Of a DNA stretch of 64,000 nucleotides, positions 1 through 7,711 are shown one piece after another; position 1 is the stretch's first letter, and every line of letters starts with the position of its first letter. The stretch comes from Bacillota bacterium (GTDB lineage: Bacteria > Bacillota > UBA994): assembly GCA_018333655.1 (NCBI GenBank), contig JAGXTJ010000008.1, positions 82,989 to 146,988 of the forward strand, read 5' to 3'. The notes below the pieces were generated by a model. The model worked only from the letters and a program-made list of their open reading frames with translations. It had not been told where the DNA came from and did not search any database. The translations under genes were made by a program, and so were the position numbers.

Positions 1-2
1 CT

Positions 3-863
3 GAGGCCAACATCTGGGCAGATATCGCCGGCTCCTCGGTCGTTCATGACGAGCATGTGGAGAAAGCCCTTGAACAAAAACGCTATCGTTCCGACAAGTA
101 CGAACAGAAAATCCATGAGCTCATCGAGGAGGGTACCTACCTTATCTCTACCGAAGGGCATGAGGTGGGGCAGATTAATGGTCTGGCTGTCTACAATTTA
201 GGAGACTACTCTTTTGGGCGCCCCTCCCGTATCACCGTCAATACTTTCGCCGGCAAGAGCGGCGTCATTAATATCGAGAAAGAAGCCCAGATGAGCGGCC
301 CCTCGCACAACAAAGGGGTGCATATCCTGAGTGGCTACCTCGGCAAGATGTTTGCCCAGAAATTCCCTCTGACTTTGACGGCCACCCTGTGCTTTGAACA
401 ATCCTACGACGGCATCGATGGCGACAGCGCCTCGAGCACGGAATTGTACGCTCTACTCTCCAGCCTGTCCGACATCCCCCTTGATCAGGGCATTGCCGTC
501 ACCGGCTCCGTTAACCAAAAAGGCGAGATTCAGCCCATCGGAGGGGCCAACGAAAAAATCGAGGGCTTCTTCCGGGTGGCCAAGCGCAAAGGACTGACGG
601 GCAAGCAAGGTGTGCTCATCCCCCATACTAATGTCAAGAATCTCATGCTAGACAGCGAAGTTATCTCCGCCGTGGCCGCAGGCACCTTTCATATCTGGTC
701 GGCTAGCACCATCGAGCAGGGCATTGAACTATTAACGGGAGTCCCTGCGGGGGTGCCTGATGCCGAAGGGGCTTTCCCTGTTGGCACCGTTTTCCACAAA
801 GTGGCCACTCGCTTAGAACGCTACTACCTAGAGTCGCTAAAGGACAGCCCGCGACAAAACTAA
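3..863 (+). CDS. Lon-type ATP-dependent protease, C-terminal part (5' truncated by window edge)
   Basis: This is the proteolytic end of a serine protease of peptidase family S16. The frame is open to the left window edge, so the AAA+ ATPase part lies outside. The motif GDSASS carries the catalytic serine and GGANEKIEG the catalytic lysine 43 residues later, the usual Lon spacing. The extended sequence around them (FEQSYDGIDGDSASS, AVTGSVNQKGEIQPIGG) resembles the large Lon-related COG1067 proteases rather than classical LonA. A GTG at 57 could start an isolated reading frame, but the coding sequence continues upstream of it, so it is not the true start. The job is degradation of damaged or regulatory proteins in the cytoplasm. 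The gene is followed by an inverted repeat shared with the convergent gene. Confidence 0.9.
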   Translation, partial: EANIWADIAGSSVVHDEHVEKALEQKRYRSDKYEQKIHELIEEGTYLISTEGHEVGQINGLAVYNLGDYSFGRPSRITVNTFAGKSGVINIEKEAQMSGPSHNKGVHILSGYLGKMFAQKFPLTLTATLCFEQSYDGIDGDSASSTELYALLSSLSDIPLDQGIAVTGSVNQKGEIQPIGGANEKIEGFFRVAKRKGLTGKQGVLIPHTNVKNLMLDSEVISAVAAGTFHIWSASTIEQGIELLTGVPAGVPDAEGAFPVGTVFHKVATRLERYYLESLKDSPRQN

Positions 864-877
864 CTGCCGGCACCCAG

Positions 878-911
878 AACAGTCCCCTAAGCCCTGTGCT
901 TGGGGACTGTT
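878..911. terminator. Inverted repeat between convergent genes
   Basis: Perfect 10-bp arms (AACAGTCCCC / GGGGACTGTT) with a 14-nt loop lie between the stop codons of the protease gene (863) and the convergent epimerase gene (913). Neither strand has a good T-run, so it is only a possible bidirectional terminator. Confidence 0.45.
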
Positions 912-912
912 G

Positions 913-2019
913 CTATGTAATGTACTGACAGCAAGTTGTCAAATGCAGCAGCTTTTCTTCATCGACGATAACCCCAAGCCCTGGCTCCTCTGAAAAAACG
1001 ACCGTACCTTGGTCATACTTAAAATTGCCTATGTCTTCCGCAAAGTAGCGCGGCCCCACCATTTCGCTCGCCCTAACCACGGCTAGGGCGCGGTGGATAT
1101 GTGCGCCGGCGAAGCTGGCGATAGAAGACTCCAGCATAGAGCCAATTTGCACCTTAATGCCTGCCGCCTCTGCCAAGGCAGCCATCTTAAGAGCCGGCAT
1201 AATGCCGCCGCACTTCATGAGCTTGATATTAACCCAGTCCATGCCCCCTTGCTTCGCGATGAATAGCAAGTCGCGCAAGTCACGCACGCCCTCATCAATC
1301 ATAATCGGCAGGGGTGAATGCTCGCGCACCCTGCGCAGACCCTCGTAGTCATGGTGCTTGACCGGCTGCTCGATGAGTTCGATGTCATAGGGTTCTATGG
1401 CGCGAATAGCCTTGAGGGCCATATCCCAACTACCCCAGCCCTGATTGGCATCCACCTTAATGATGGCCTCTGGCCCCAAAAACTCTCGCGCGATAGCCAC
1501 ACGCCTAGTGTCTAGGTCCACTCGGCCGCCTAATTTAAGCTTAAAGTGCTCATAACCCTCACTAACATAGGGCGCTAAGCTTTCTCTGAGTTGTTCTGGT
1601 AGCGAAATACCGATGACAGCCGGCGCTTTAACAAGGTTAGTGTCTCCGCCTAGTAGTTCGTAGAGTGGCTGCCCCGCAACCTGGCCTAGGATATCGAACA
1701 AGGCGATGTCGATGGCGGCTTTAGCAGCATAGGCGCCATTTATAGCTGCCCCAACCCGCGCATGCCAGGCCTCGATATTACTTGCTTTCTCGCCAATTAA
1801 AGCCGGCAAGAGCACCCGAGATAGTGTCGCGTAGACACCATCAATTGTTTCCCCCGTCACACCCTCATCCGGCACACTCTCTCCCCAGCCGACGACGCCC
1901 TCATCAGTCGTTAACTTTACGATGACAGAGGGCATAGAAGTCCAAGTGTTGTAGGCAATGACAAAGGGAGTTCGCAGCGGCAAATTAATTCGTCTGATTT
2001 CCGCACGGACTATTTTCAT
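913..2019 (-). CDS. Enolase-superfamily epimerase, probably L-Ala-D/L-Glu dipeptide epimerase
   Basis: A 368-residue member of the muconate-lactonizing/mandelate-racemase branch of the enolase superfamily. Visible active-site elements are KLKLGG (base lysine on strand 2), VDANQGW, IELIEQP and MIDEG (three acidic metal ligands) and NIKLMKCGG (second base lysine). The late IGSMLES segment resembles that of Ala-Glu epimerases, which recycle murein dipeptides. That substrate is inferred; N-succinylamino acid racemase or other MLE-type activity cannot be excluded. The ATG at 2019 follows a good GGAGG site. The start overlaps the end of the upstream acetyltransferase gene by 35 bp, so the two are likely co-transcribed. 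Confidence 0.8.
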   Translation of the reverse strand: MKIVRAEIRRINLPLRTPFVIAYNTWTSMPSVIVKLTTDEGVVGWGESVPDEGVTGETIDGVYATLSRVLLPALIGEKASNIEAWHARVGAAINGAYAAKAAIDIALFDILGQVAGQPLYELLGGDTNLVKAPAVIGISLPEQLRESLAPYVSEGYEHFKLKLGGRVDLDTRRVAIAREFLGPEAIIKVDANQGWGSWDMALKAIRAIEPYDIELIEQPVKHHDYEGLRRVREHSPLPIMIDEGVRDLRDLLFIAKQGGMDWVNIKLMKCGGIMPALKMAALAEAAGIKVQIGSMLESSIASFAGAHIHRALAVVRASEMVGPRYFAEDIGNFKYDQGTVVFSEEPGLGVIVDEEKLLHLTTCCQYIT

Positions 2020-2467
2020 GGCTCACCCTCCTCTCCATGTAGAGTCTGTCCTGGCCGGGACCATAGCAGTCACGCTCTAACCTCACCTCAGCAAAACCTA
2101 ATTTCTGGTAGAGCTTGCGGGCCGGGTTCGTTGGCGCCACAGTGAGAAGCTGTGTCCTCATGCCCAAGGCTACCATCGCTTGCATCAATACCTCAGTCAG
2201 CATCTGCCCAATACCTTGCCCATGGAAGGCCGGGATAACGGCCACGGTGAGTAGCCAGCCTAAGGCCGCGTCACTTCCGTCCCTCGCGCCAAGACTGTAG
2301 CCAACCACTACCTCGTCACTTACGGCCACGAAGCAGGTCTGCGGATAAAGTAGCGGCGCCATTTTAAGAAAGTAAGGACTATACCCGTCGCCAAGAAAGG
2401 CGGCCTCCTCTACCGCGAGCAAGGCTGTGAAATCATCAGGTACAACCTTTCTGATGTGAAGACTCAT
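1985..2467 (-). CDS. GNAT family N-acetyltransferase
   Basis: A 160-residue single-domain acetyltransferase of the Gcn5-related fold. The acetyl-CoA binding segment is visible as VIPAFHGQGIGQMLTE (about residues 77-92), followed by the conserved NPARKLYQKLGF helix typical of RimI-like enzymes. The substrate is unknown. It starts with ATG at 2467 after a GGAGG site and overlaps the downstream epimerase gene, which suggests a two-gene operon. Acetylation of an amino acid or peptide connected to the epimerase substrate would be a guess only. Confidence 0.8.
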   Translation of the reverse strand: MSLHIRKVVPDDFTALLAVEEAAFLGDGYSPYFLKMAPLLYPQTCFVAVSDEVVVGYSLGARDGSDAALGWLLTVAVIPAFHGQGIGQMLTEVLMQAMVALGMRTQLLTVAPTNPARKLYQKLGFAEVRLERDCYGPGQDRLYMERRVSHENSPCGNQTN

Positions 2468-2500
2468 CGTCTGACCTCCCGCTCTAATAACGCCACCACT

Positions 2501-2530
2501 TTGGCGTCGATTATGCCTTTATTATATAAT
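2501..2530 (+). promoter_or_regulatory. Putative sigma-A promoter for the HDAC-like gene
   Basis: TTGGCG (2501-2506) and TATAAT (2525-2530) are separated by 18 bp. A 6-bp inverted repeat, ACGCCA-N6-TGGCGT (2490-2507), overlaps the -35 box and could be an operator. The start codon lies about 170 bp downstream, beyond the tandem repeat. Confidence 0.5.
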
Positions 2531-2578
2531 ATCCCCAAGGGATACGACAGCAAGGAGCTAGAAACCGTCCCCGCTGTT

Positions 2579-2684
2579 GCTTGCTTCTCGCTTCTCGCCT
2601 CTTGCTTCTTTATTTCCTGTTTCTTGTATCCTGCTTCTTGTTTCCTGCTTCTTGTTTCCTGCTTCTTGTATCCTGTTTCTTGTA
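2579..2684 (+). repeat. Tandem 14-bp repeat on a degenerate 7-mer background
   Basis: Five contiguous 14-bp units of consensus TCCTGYTTCTTGTW occupy 2615-2684. They are preceded by degenerate heptamers of the type GCTTCTC/GCCTCTT/GCTTCTT back to about 2579. The tract is pyrimidine-rich on the plus strand and ends two bases before the GGAGG site of the HDAC-like gene. It happens to be open in the gene's frame, which would produce a Cys/Phe/Leu-rich leader, but the ribosome site places translation after it. Confidence 0.9.
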
Positions 2685-2698
2685 TTGGAGGAATTAAA

Positions 2699-3769
2699 TT
2701 GAAGATGACACAACCTGCTTGCGGCTTAGTGTACGACAGGGCCTTTCTCGCGCATAGCCTTGCGCAGCACCCAGAGGGGAAAGAGCGTCTAGAGCATATT
2801 CTTGCTGTTTTGCAGGAGTCGGGTCACTTAGCTAGGCTTCCCCGGCTAACGCCGCGCTACGCGACAACGCAAGAAATCGCCACCGTACATACCGCTCCCT
2901 ATATTCGCTCGGTGGAAGTCGCCTGCCAAAGCGGCGAACACTACCTCGACCCGGACACCTACATCGTGCCCGAGTCATACGAGGTCGCTCTTTTAGCCGC
3001 GGGCAGTGCACTGATAGGCCTTGCGGCCATTATGGAGGGCGCGCTGCAAAAGGTTTTTGTCCTCTGCCGTCCCCCAGGTCATCATGCCGAATACGACAGA
3101 GCAATGGGCTTCTGCCTTTTCAACAATGTAGCCATTGCTGCCCGCGTCGCCCTAGACAAGTACGGCCTTAAGCGCATCGCCATTATCGATTGGGATGCTC
3201 ATCATGGCAACGGCACACAGAACACTTTCTATACTGACCCTAGCGTGCTCGTCATTTCTCTCCACCACAGCCCGGGGTATCCCGGTACTGGCCACCTTAA
3301 CGAAGTAGGCCGCGGACAGGGGCGCGGGTATAACATCAATATCCCTCTGCCTGGGGGCTGCCACGACGCCGACTACGCACTGTTTTTTGACCGCGTCATC
3401 ATTCCCGTGCTCGATGCCTACCAGCCCGAGTTAATTATTATTTCAGCTGGCCAAGACGCCTACCACAAAGACCCCTTGGGCGGCATGCAAGTAACATGGC
3501 AGGGCTTTGACTACATGGCGAGAGCGCTGACACGCGTTGCCAAGCACTGTGCGCAGGGCCGCATGTTGCTCTGCCTTGAAGGCGGCTACCATCTCAACGG
3601 GGCAGCACAGGCAGTCCGCTACATTATTGACGCGCTACTGGAGCACCCCGATATGCCGCCAAGTGAGCTGCCACCCGCAATGCTAAATCACGGGTCAAAG
3701 GGCCTCTTAGCGCAGGTAATCGCCTTGCAGGGCGAGTACTGGCCGCTTAGCAACACAACTTCCAACTAG
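2699..3769 (+). CDS. Histone deacetylase-like amidohydrolase (AcuC/HDAC superfamily)
   Basis: A 356-residue zinc amidohydrolase of the arginase/deacetylase fold. The core motifs are RPPGHHAE (catalytic histidine pair, residues about 128-129), DWDAHHGNGTQ (zinc ligands Asp and His about 166 and 168), SAGQDAYHKDPLGG (third zinc Asp, with Gln replacing the more usual Phe) and LEGGYH near the end. Bacterial relatives deacetylate acetyl-lysine on enzymes such as acetyl-CoA synthetase, or acetylpolyamines; the substrate here is not determined. The chosen start is TTG at 2699, seven bases after GGAGG; ATG at 2705 is the alternative. Upstream in-frame codons read through a tandem repeat and are rejected. 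Confidence 0.88.
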   Translation: MKMTQPACGLVYDRAFLAHSLAQHPEGKERLEHILAVLQESGHLARLPRLTPRYATTQEIATVHTAPYIRSVEVACQSGEHYLDPDTYIVPESYEVALLAAGSALIGLAAIMEGALQKVFVLCRPPGHHAEYDRAMGFCLFNNVAIAARVALDKYGLKRIAIIDWDAHHGNGTQNTFYTDPSVLVISLHHSPGYPGTGHLNEVGRGQGRGYNINIPLPGGCHDADYALFFDRVIIPVLDAYQPELIIISAGQDAYHKDPLGGMQVTWQGFDYMARALTRVAKHCAQGRMLLCLEGGYHLNGAAQAVRYIIDALLEHPDMPPSELPPAMLNHGSKGLLAQVIALQGEYWPLSNTTSN

Positions 3770-3792
3770 CCAATTAGTAGCGCCAACGAGAC

Positions 3793-5244
3793 CTAGCTAT
3801 GCGAATTGAGGTAGTCAGCCAGAGAGATAAACATCCCTTTCTCTGGCACCGCAAAATAAGGTTGTCGCGTAAAGGTAGTGTACTCAATCCGCCTGAGATA
3901 GGCAGACAAGATCCAGATAGACATGAGCAGAGCAATTAAGGCGGATAAAAACAAGCCGAGCCCCAAGTAAGCCGAGCCTAGGGGTATAAATGCGGCGGTC
4001 AAAACAAGATTGGCCACGAAGAACACCGCTGCAACCAGTAAGGCCTCTAATCGTGCTTCGAAGTATAGCAGCATGAGGAGCACTACAAGCATTATCGCAT
4101 TACATATCGCAGCAAGCGCAGTTATGCGAAAGACGTCTACGAGCAGCACCGAAAACCCGAGCGCTACAAATAGGGAATTGGACAGCACCAAGACTGTGAA
4201 GGTGATGAGTACTTGTCGTTCCAGCAAGTAGACAATGTGGCGGTAAGCGAGCTGGACCATGACCTGTCTTGCAGCCACTATTTCCGCAAGGCTAGCCCCA
4301 CCACGTATCGCCTGAAAGTAAGTCTTGAATTTATCGTAAAACTCAGTCTCGACGTATACCAAAAACAGGACAGAAGTCGGAATAATTGTCAAGTAAGCAA
4401 GAAATTTAGCATGATCATAATGGAGAGCAAAGCGATAGGTGCCATAGATAAGGCCGCCGTACTCCGAATTCCAGATCAAGATGGTGTCAATCCAAGTGGC
4501 CAAGGTGTAAAAGAGCCCTATAAAGAATAGACTGCCCACTTTGTTCAGGTACCTGAGAAAATCAAATTCGTAGTTGTTGCCAAAAGTAAAGATTACCAAG
4601 AAGGTACGCACCAGCAGTAACAGAGTTACCGCTAAACCCACCACGTAGGCCAAGAGCATGTTGCTAGCGTAAAGATGCAGAGGAAAGTGAATCGGCTTGG
4701 CAAACAACAAGAAACTGAGGGCCACTGTTACCACTCCACCCCATATGAAGGACCGAGCTATTGCAAGGTAGTCTTTGGCCGCACTCATGTATACCATAAG
4801 AATCCATGTCAAGGTCAAGATCAGAAATAGTGACGCCGCCATGAAAATATAGTAGCTCGGCAGAGGCGTCCGGAGGTAGAAAATAGCCTGCGCCACAAAG
4901 GCCAACGTGAAAACAATCTTGCTGACACCCATGAGAGAAGGCTTAATATAGTCGTACTCCTTATGGAATAATCTGTCTGCTATATAGCGCGTGGCGACAA
5001 ATTGCCATGGCGCTGTTATAATTTGGCTGAAAATAAAGCTATACACTATGGTGCTCATAAACAATAATCTATCGGAGGGTGCCATAATGTAGCGTTCAGC
5101 CACTAGCAAAAGAATGTTGACGACCAGTACAGCCGACAGCCAAGGGCCGGCGGCCACGAGGGAAGAAAAGGCATAGGCCCTAAATCTGTCGCTAAACGTG
5201 TCCTTGTAAAACAATCTCTTCAGTGTAAAACCAATTCCAGCCAT
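3793..5244 (-). CDS. pelG: PelG, membrane transporter of Pel-type exopolysaccharide
   Basis: A 483-residue protein with about twelve hydrophobic segments and the typical PelG N-terminus (MAGIGFTLKRLF, then an AYAFSSLVAAGPWL segment). PelG belongs to the MOP/MATE-like flippase superfamily and is thought to move the polysaccharide made by PelF across the cytoplasmic membrane in a complex with PelD and PelE. The ATG at 5244 sits 8 bases after AGGAGG; a longer version from 5292 lacks family support at its N-terminus. It is the last gene of the pel operon, 62 bases after pelF, and converges on the HDAC-like gene with only 23 bases between the stops. Confidence 0.9.
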   Translation of the reverse strand: MAGIGFTLKRLFYKDTFSDRFRAYAFSSLVAAGPWLSAVLVVNILLLVAERYIMAPSDRLLFMSTIVYSFIFSQIITAPWQFVATRYIADRLFHKEYDYIKPSLMGVSKIVFTLAFVAQAIFYLRTPLPSYYIFMAASLFLILTLTWILMVYMSAAKDYLAIARSFIWGGVVTVALSFLLFAKPIHFPLHLYASNMLLAYVVGLAVTLLLLVRTFLVIFTFGNNYEFDFLRYLNKVGSLFFIGLFYTLATWIDTILIWNSEYGGLIYGTYRFALHYDHAKFLAYLTIIPTSVLFLVYVETEFYDKFKTYFQAIRGGASLAEIVAARQVMVQLAYRHIVYLLERQVLITFTVLVLSNSLFVALGFSVLLVDVFRITALAAICNAIMLVVLLMLLYFEARLEALLVAAVFFVANLVLTAAFIPLGSAYLGLGLFLSALIALLMSIWILSAYLRRIEYTTFTRQPYFAVPEKGMFISLADYLNSHS

Positions 5245-5306
5245 CTTATATTCCTCCTGCGACCAATTTAACAGTGCAAGGGCATCCTGCAAGAGCAGAT
5301 CTCTGT

Positions 5307-6722
5307 CTATATGCCGAAACTCTCGTAAGCTTGTCGGTAACTGTTGATGAATTGTTCTTGATTGTAAAACTGCTCCACCCTTTGCCGCGCGTTACTACCC
5401 ATCTCTCTCCTTAAGGCATGATCAGTGAGCAGGCGAATGGTTGCTTGAGCCGTATCTTCCGGTGAAACCTGAGGGACTATAATCCCTGCAGGGCCGATGC
5501 CTTCACCGGGCCGACCGAGCAAAAGTTCGCTGCAGGAGCCAACATCGGTGGCCACAAAGGGTAGTCCCGCAGCCATGCCCTCGAGCATAACAAGCGGTTG
5601 CGCCTCAGAGAGAGAGGTTAGAAGTAGCACATCAAGCCGCGGCAAGTAATCCCTTATGTCGACATGCCCGGTAAAGACTACTCTATCCGTGAGCAACAGT
5701 AAATCAACTAGCTGCTTGCATTCCAAGTAGTACGCCAAATCTTCTTCACCGCTGCCAATAATGAATAGTGTTGTGCCGGGGAGCTCGCTACTTATAATTT
5801 TGAAGGCGCGGATTAGTGTTTTGACATCTTTGATGGGAACTACACGCAAGACAGCTCCTATATTCTGCCTACTATCCCAGCTAGAGCGCTCAGCAAACCT
5901 TGTTGTATCGACTCCATTGGGAATCACCCTCGTCTGAGACGCCGGCGCACCTAGCTCCAACTGAATGTCGCGATTGCGATTAAACAGGGAAATTATCATG
6001 TCTGCGCTTTTGTACACCCCAGTGGACATGGCGTAGAAGTAGCTAATCCAGATTTTTTTGAAGTCCGGAGCGACCCAACTTGCGTTAATGATTTCTTCCT
6101 CCCGTTCACGCGCATAAATGCCGTGCTCAGTGAGAATTAAAGGCTTGGAGTACTTGAATTTATACACCAGACCCATTAGCCCCGCATAGCCAGTTGAAAG
6201 GGCATGATAGGCGTCTGCGCGCGGTCCCTGCTGCTGTATAAGCGTTAGTAGCGGCACATACATGGACACCAAAGACCAAAAGTGCCGATTAAAGTCCTTC
6301 GTGGCATGTCCGTCGCTGTAGGTACGAAGTAAGTACTCCCAAAAAAAATCGCTCTTCAGGAACTCGACCGAGGTGCCAACTTTCGCGATGTTTGCCAAAG
6401 TAGTAACGGCCAACTCCCAATTTGTATCGCTGCCAAAAGTCAGGAAACCCTCCACAGCCAGCCTCTCTTGGGTTGATAGTCGAATACTACGACCGCGCTT
6501 AGTTGGTGAGAGCAGCATGAAGTCTTCGAGAAATAAGGTGGTTAGCTCCGTAACATTACTCGGCGGTCGATACTTAAGCGAGGGGAGTGTTGAGCGGCTA
6601 GGCATGATGGAGATAATCTTAAATTTCTTTTCCGGCAAATGTGTCATCAACTGCTGCGTCCAACTGGACAATCCGCCCGTAGTATAGGGGTAGGACCCCT
6701 CCAAAATCAAAGCTACTTCCAT
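5307..6722 (-). CDS. pelF: PelF, family 4 glycosyltransferase of Pel polysaccharide
   Basis: A 471-residue GT4 glycosyltransferase. It starts with the PelF signature EGSYPYTTGGLSSW, has the central LTEHGIYAREREEEI segment, RVVPIKDVKTLIRAF (nucleotide-sugar binding region), and the retaining-GT motif SLSEAQPLVMLEGMAAGLP, with two glutamates in the E-x7-E arrangement. In studied systems PelF is cytoplasmic and uses UDP-GlcNAc/GalNAc-type donors to polymerise Pel. The ATG at 6722 is chosen because the family N-terminus begins there and a GGGGAGGG site lies upstream. It overlaps the end of pelE by 10 bp, indicating translational coupling. Confidence 0.92.
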   Translation of the reverse strand: MEVALILEGSYPYTTGGLSSWTQQLMTHLPEKKFKIISIMPSRSTLPSLKYRPPSNVTELTTLFLEDFMLLSPTKRGRSIRLSTQERLAVEGFLTFGSDTNWELAVTTLANIAKVGTSVEFLKSDFFWEYLLRTYSDGHATKDFNRHFWSLVSMYVPLLTLIQQQGPRADAYHALSTGYAGLMGLVYKFKYSKPLILTEHGIYAREREEEIINASWVAPDFKKIWISYFYAMSTGVYKSADMIISLFNRNRDIQLELGAPASQTRVIPNGVDTTRFAERSSWDSRQNIGAVLRVVPIKDVKTLIRAFKIISSELPGTTLFIIGSGEEDLAYYLECKQLVDLLLLTDRVVFTGHVDIRDYLPRLDVLLLTSLSEAQPLVMLEGMAAGLPFVATDVGSCSELLLGRPGEGIGPAGIIVPQVSPEDTAQATIRLLTDHALRREMGSNARQRVEQFYNQEQFINSYRQAYESFGI

Positions 6723-7702
6723 GTTTTTCCCTCCCCTAGCCAATACTCCACCATCGGCTGGTAGTCCGTAGGCACAGACCAACCCGCCTCCCTAATATTA
6801 CTGGCGACTTCTGCCACTTGCTTGAAATTGCCCTGCAAGAATTCTAGCCGCATTTGGACGAGCAGGGGAAAGGGTTGCAGAGGAAAGCTCGTAGCGATTT
6901 CCGGTAGGATCTGCCGGGCCTCGTCATACTTGGCCTGCTCCACTAAGGTGTTAAGCAGTTTCAGCGCCACCTCATAATTTTGTGGCCATAACTTTTTGCC
7001 TTCCCAGAGCAGGGACAAATATTCTTTGGCAAATTCGCGCCTGACTGCTAACGCCATAAGGCCAGAATGAATATAACGGTCATAAGCGTCAATTAGCGGG
7101 AGCAGTAATTCAGGGTCTCGCACTGCCTTCTCCTTTAGTCCCTGGATCTCCTTTTCGCAGCCATCGCTAAGAGCCGCCATCATGGCGGCAGCGTAATGAC
7201 GCACCTCAGGGTCGGAGTCACGGAGAGCCTTGCTTAAAACCGCTACCTGATGGGGCAGATCCTGTTCCTTAGACCCAATAATAAAGTCTTTTTTGCGAGT
7301 GGGGCTGGTCAAGTGCATGACATCCTGACCCGTCAAGGTATTAATGTCTGTCTGTACATCGCCAGCACTGAGCGGTCGAAGGCCTTGTGCCAGCTGTAAA
7401 GCTTCGATGTATTTCTGGTATTCACGCAATTGCTCGCTCTCGCTAGCTCTGCGTCTGTTCCAGTGCATAGCCCAGCAAAGAAGCAGCGGACCGATGCCCG
7501 GCCATAAAAAGGCCATGTAGAGCAGGGCCGAAACGACCGATAGTTTGGCTACCGCGGATAACCACCAAATTATTGCCACCATCGCTCCATTGATGGCGAA
7601 CAGAAAAAATGGCGATATGCGTTGCCAATATAGAGCCTGGACTAGGGCCGATAAGCTCACCAAAACACATACTGCTGCTACACAGTAATAGATGATTTTC
7701 AC
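6713..7702 (-). CDS. pelE: PelE-like membrane protein with TPR-like cytoplasmic part
   Basis: About 329 residues. The N-terminal third has three to four hydrophobic segments (to about residue 85). The rest is a soluble alpha-helical region with repeat-like pairs (VALKLLNTLVEQAKYDEAR, FPLLVQMRLEFLQGNFKQ) that look like tetratricopeptide helices. This architecture and the position between pelA and pelF match PelE, which joins PelD and PelG in the synthase-transport complex. Sequence identity with PelE is not obvious by eye, so the name rests partly on synteny. GTG at 7702 is favoured; GTG at 7711, directly after the pelA stop, is possible. Confidence 0.7.
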   Translation of the reverse strand: MKIIYYCVAAVCVLVSLSALVQALYWQRISPFFLFAINGAMVAIIWWLSAVAKLSVVSALLYMAFLWPGIGPLLLCWAMHWNRRRASESEQLREYQKYIEALQLAQGLRPLSAGDVQTDINTLTGQDVMHLTSPTRKKDFIIGSKEQDLPHQVAVLSKALRDSDPEVRHYAAAMMAALSDGCEKEIQGLKEKAVRDPELLLPLIDAYDRYIHSGLMALAVRREFAKEYLSLLWEGKKLWPQNYEVALKLLNTLVEQAKYDEARQILPEIATSFPLQPFPLLVQMRLEFLQGNFKQVAEVASNIREAGWSVPTDYQPMVEYWLGEGKTWK

Positions 7703-7711
7703 ACAAACCAC

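Noticed and set aside
2456..2698. Longer N-terminus for the HDAC-like protein starting at ATG 2456
   Set aside because: It would be translated through the tandem repeat and promoter, giving a low-complexity Cys/Phe/Leu leader; GGAGG at 2687-2691 fits TTG 2699.
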